64,000 nt of DNA from Drosophila pseudoobscura (lineage: Eukaryota; Arthropoda; Insecta; Diptera; Drosophilidae), in NCBI RefSeq assembly GCF_009870125.1, contig NC_046680.1:18495501-18559500 (forward strand), given 5' to 3'. Shown here piece after piece: positions 61,501 through 64,000 of the stretch; the first letter of the stretch is position 1, and every line of letters begins with the position of its first letter. The position numbers were made by a program, and so were the translations under genes. The notes below the pieces were generated by a model that saw only the letters and a list, made by a program, of their open reading frames with translations, searched no databases and was not told the DNA's origin.

Positions 61501-64000
61501 ATACATACATATGTCCCCTCTCTGACTTACGTATACTTTTTGCCTGTCGGCTTGTTTTTAATATGTGCTGCTATTTCCCTTTAATGCGATTTCCTTGAGA
61601 CAGATGTCAGTGGCAAGGCGAAGTTCCATTATGATCGTCTTCCTTTTGAAATTCAATGTACATGTACTCGTATCTATATCTTCTGGGCAAATACATTTCC
61701 ACTGCTCAATCAATCAATTATCTTCTCATTTGAATGCCGAGCAGGTGTCGGCAGTCCCTATGCTAATGTTTCGTACGTGTTCCACCCACTTAACAGTATT
61801 TCTACATCTCTTTACCGTTTCTCCATCCCCCCGATTCGAGCAGTTTGCGGTGTATTCCTTCGCCCACCGCGAATTGCTCTTAAACCTGGCATTTTATTGA
61901 CTTTCTGTGGCTGCCATTCCAACCCACCGCCTCTCCAACTTCCACTTTGATTGTGCAAATTTCAGCTCCCATTCAATTACCGTTCGGTTTGCGATAATTG
62001 GACAATTTCTTGTGCTCATTCGGCTGCTAATTGACGGTAAATGAGTTTTCTTCCCTTCTAAATTCATATCAAATTCAGAGACACACCAGCGACTATTTGT
62101 CTAATAAGATTTTAGTGTTTAAATGCTGAAATATACAATTTATATTTAAATTCTACAGAACCAGTGAATTATTTCAATGCCAATTTGTTTTCGTGAGTTT
62201 AGATGAATCCCAACGATATTCAATTTGACAGATCGGCAGATAATATATCTACACATATTCAGCTGTGATTCAACAAAATAAACGCAAAAAAAACCTTTCA
62301 GAGGTACAGTCGGGGTTTTTAAATCTATATTAATTTGTTTGCTTTTTGTAGATCTATGTATAATTTTAATTTGAAGATCTATAGCTCGAAACCGAGTTGC
62401 ACTGCAGCTTTAGCTCTAATCGATATCGTTAGTCGCTGGTCCGTGGATTACCGTTATGCAGGGTGATCCATAAATTCTTCCCGTAACAGGGTGCTCTTGT
62501 CATTTGCATACGCGTTGTCTGTGCTTCTGCACTGCACAGTGGCACACATTGCCGATTATAGACGGTCCCTTAAATAAAATTCAAGTTGTTAAATATACAT
62601 ATAAAAACAATGTTGTTTACTTTTGCGCTGATTTCACATTTGCCTTTTGTTTTCATTTGGCGTCCTCTTTGGTAGTAGTGCTCTCTGTCGAGTCGAGGCT
62701 GCTGAATGGTATTTAAAGTTCATTTTGGTCATTTGTCTATTTGAGCACACACGCACACCGATGCCCATTTGCATTTGTACTTTTGAAACTATTCAGCATT
62801 TTATATAGATTTTTTATCGCAATGTGCTGCTGCTATATATACACAGATATGTATATGTATCTGGTTGGAATGTGCTATGAAATGTCGCCGGAATGCGATG
62901 CGGTCGATGCTGCTGCTGCTGCTGCTGGTGCTGCTGCTGTCGGTGCTGCGGTTCGTCTGGCGGTGGCAATGCCGAATGCCGCATAGATTCCTCATTACGA
63001 TTTAAAAATGCATTTCAATTAACTGCTCCGCACACACCACACCCTGCCACACGGCACACGGACGGGTGCTAAAGAGAGACAGAGATGAGGAGAGATAGTG
63101 ATAGTGAGACTGAGACTGAGACTGAGTGGCACGCTTGCACTTTTCTCTGCCTCTCTCTGGTTTTCGTTTTCGTATCGCTTTTCAAAAACACTCGATTCAT
63201 CTGCTCCCTTTCGGGGCTGTTTTGTGCTTGGGCTGCTACGAGGAGTATTTAATTAGATGCCTCAAGAATTCGATTTAAAATTCCTTGGCACCCGCTGCAG
63301 CAGGAGAACCACAACCAGAAAAAGACCCAGAAGCAGCCGCAGATACAAAACAGATACAGAAACCGAAACCGATACAGAAACAGAAACAGCAAGAGAGGCC
63401 CAAAGACCGTGCTGGGGTCGCACAGCTATTTCCACTTGGTTGTCTTCTAGGACAATCTTTTCCTTTCCTTCCATCTGTCTAGCCGTCTCTGTCTGTTCAT
63501 CGTTGGCGATCGGTCCTTATCGGGCCATAAATTGCTGGCCATGTCGCTGGTGACTTCATTAGGATAAAGGTGAAAGGTGAGAGAGTCAGCGAGGTAGCCG
63601 GGCAGCAAGGCAGCGGCTTTCGCTTTTGAAGATGAAAGTGAAATGCTAACGGCGAGTGGAGAGCCAGCCAAGATTCACCAAAACTGAGACTGAGACTAAG
63701 ACCGAGGCAACAGCAGATACGAGTATAGCTGAAATATCTTTAGCAGTTTGCTTGTTTGCACATTAATGGGAATTCCTCGGTTTCAGCTGAGCGAGTGAGT
63801 GAATGGCAACAGCGCTGTGGGACTGATGACGACTTCTGGCAAGGGAGCCAGTCGCAATCGGAGGCAGGAGCTGAGGCACGCGGCATCCAGCCGCATCATC
63901 AGCATGCATGGCACACTCACAGACGTGCCGGCCAGAGTTGTCGACTCGCGACGGCATCGAAGCACAAACATTACACATCCACATCCACATCCTTCAGTGC
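55510..64000 (+). CDS. vg: vestigial, 5' part (continues past the window)
   Basis: Vestigial is the wing selector co-activator that binds the TEAD factor Scalloped in the nucleus. Coding exons seen are 55510-55605, 58524-59007 and 59656-59991 (phases 0, 1, 1), 305 codons plus one base; the remainder lies beyond 64000. Residues 1-32 read MAVSCPEVMYGAYYPYLYGR and on to FYQYER, as I recall for D. melanogaster. Next come Ser and Ala runs, a Gly-rich part, and a His/Thr/Pro repeat (about residues 147-182). The Scalloped-binding TONDU segment is complete: CVVFTNYSGDTASVVDEHFS plus RALNYNNKD. The ATG at 55510 follows a long exon that probably starts at 54653. The final exon ends GACACTAAAG before GTAGG. 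Confidence 0.95.
55606..58523 (+). other. vg: vestigial intron 2 (expected boundary-enhancer intron)
   Basis: A 2.9-kb intron after the start-codon exon. In D. melanogaster the second intron holds the dorsoventral boundary enhancer, driven by Notch/Su(H). A full Su(H)-type site (TTCTCACG) is at 56233-56240. The stretch 57880-58170 looks rich in conserved-style motifs but I cannot delimit an enhancer. Confidence 0.55.
58857..58970 (+). repeat. His/Pro/Thr-coding hexanucleotide repeat in vestigial
   Basis: Tandem CACACG / CATCCG / CACCCG units encoding alternating His with Thr or Pro. Repeat number is likely polymorphic. Confidence 0.8.
59992..64000 (+). other. vg: vestigial intron 4 (expected quadrant-enhancer intron), partial
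   Basis: In D. melanogaster the fourth intron carries the quadrant enhancer responding to Dpp, Wg and Vg-Sd itself. The window ends within this intron. It holds a 60-base repeat family (60375-61041) and Scalloped-type GGAATG motifs at 62867 and 62890. The enhancer itself is not located. Confidence 0.5.
60375..60796. repeat. Three copies of a 55-65-base repeat, one inverted
   Basis: Copies lie at 60375-60430 (+), 60539-60604 (+) and 60733-60796 (inverted), sharing a CTCTCAT-type start and a TACCGTATAACAAG end. A fourth partial copy of the end is at 61026-61041. Copies two and three form a fold-back with a spacer of about 130 bases. Confidence 0.65.

Noticed and set aside
62741-62986. Plus-strand frame with a poly-Ala end
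   Set aside because: Starts without ATG and its Ala run is a CTG-type triplet repeat within the vestigial intron.

Overview
The window is nuclear DNA from a drosophilid fly. The proteins, the short introns with canonical GT/AG ends, the Inr and DRE core-promoter motifs and the gene order all point to the region matching polytene bands 49D-49E of chromosome 2R in Drosophila melanogaster. Orthologue names come from recognising the proteins and from remembered gene order, not from a search. As far as I recall the D. melanogaster Vestigial sequence, this protein differs in places, so a related species (for example of the obscura group) is more likely.

Layout. Bases 1-18530 hold no gene I can support: non-coding DNA with simple repeats, perhaps distal regulatory DNA of scabrous, which I believe lies on that side. 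From 18531 to 26655 is a chemosensory, detoxification and secreted-protein block: a CYP9-family P450 (-), the odorant receptor Or49b (+), and three tandem CAP/antigen-5-like secreted proteins (-). From 27791 to about 37000 (-) lies the most unusual locus. Three shared 3' exons encode a proline-rich tail with a PPxY motif. Upstream of them stand about a dozen alternative first exons, nearly all encoding a short N-terminus and one membrane segment. All ten intact ones end in the same splice phase. Around them are repeated promoter modules, two apparently broken first exons, and recent partial duplications that mix pieces of different exons.

From 38400 to 50400 is a dense housekeeping block: bicaudal (beta-NAC, +), an SLC22-type transporter (-), two neighbouring TMBIM/Lifeguard genes (CG3814-like and Nmda1, both -), and cytoplasmic aspartyl-tRNA synthetase (+). 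The synthetase promoter region carries a DRE and a perfect 15-bp inverted repeat built from Motif-6-like sequences.

From about 52200 to the right edge is the 5' two thirds of vestigial (+): a 5' UTR exon, the start-codon exon, two further coding exons including the Scalloped-binding (TONDU) segment, and more than 4 kb of the intron that in D. melanogaster holds the quadrant enhancer. The last coding part lies beyond the window.

The best candidate for an undescribed system is the first-exon array: one gene that appears to make a family of small tail-sharing membrane proteins by promoter choice.
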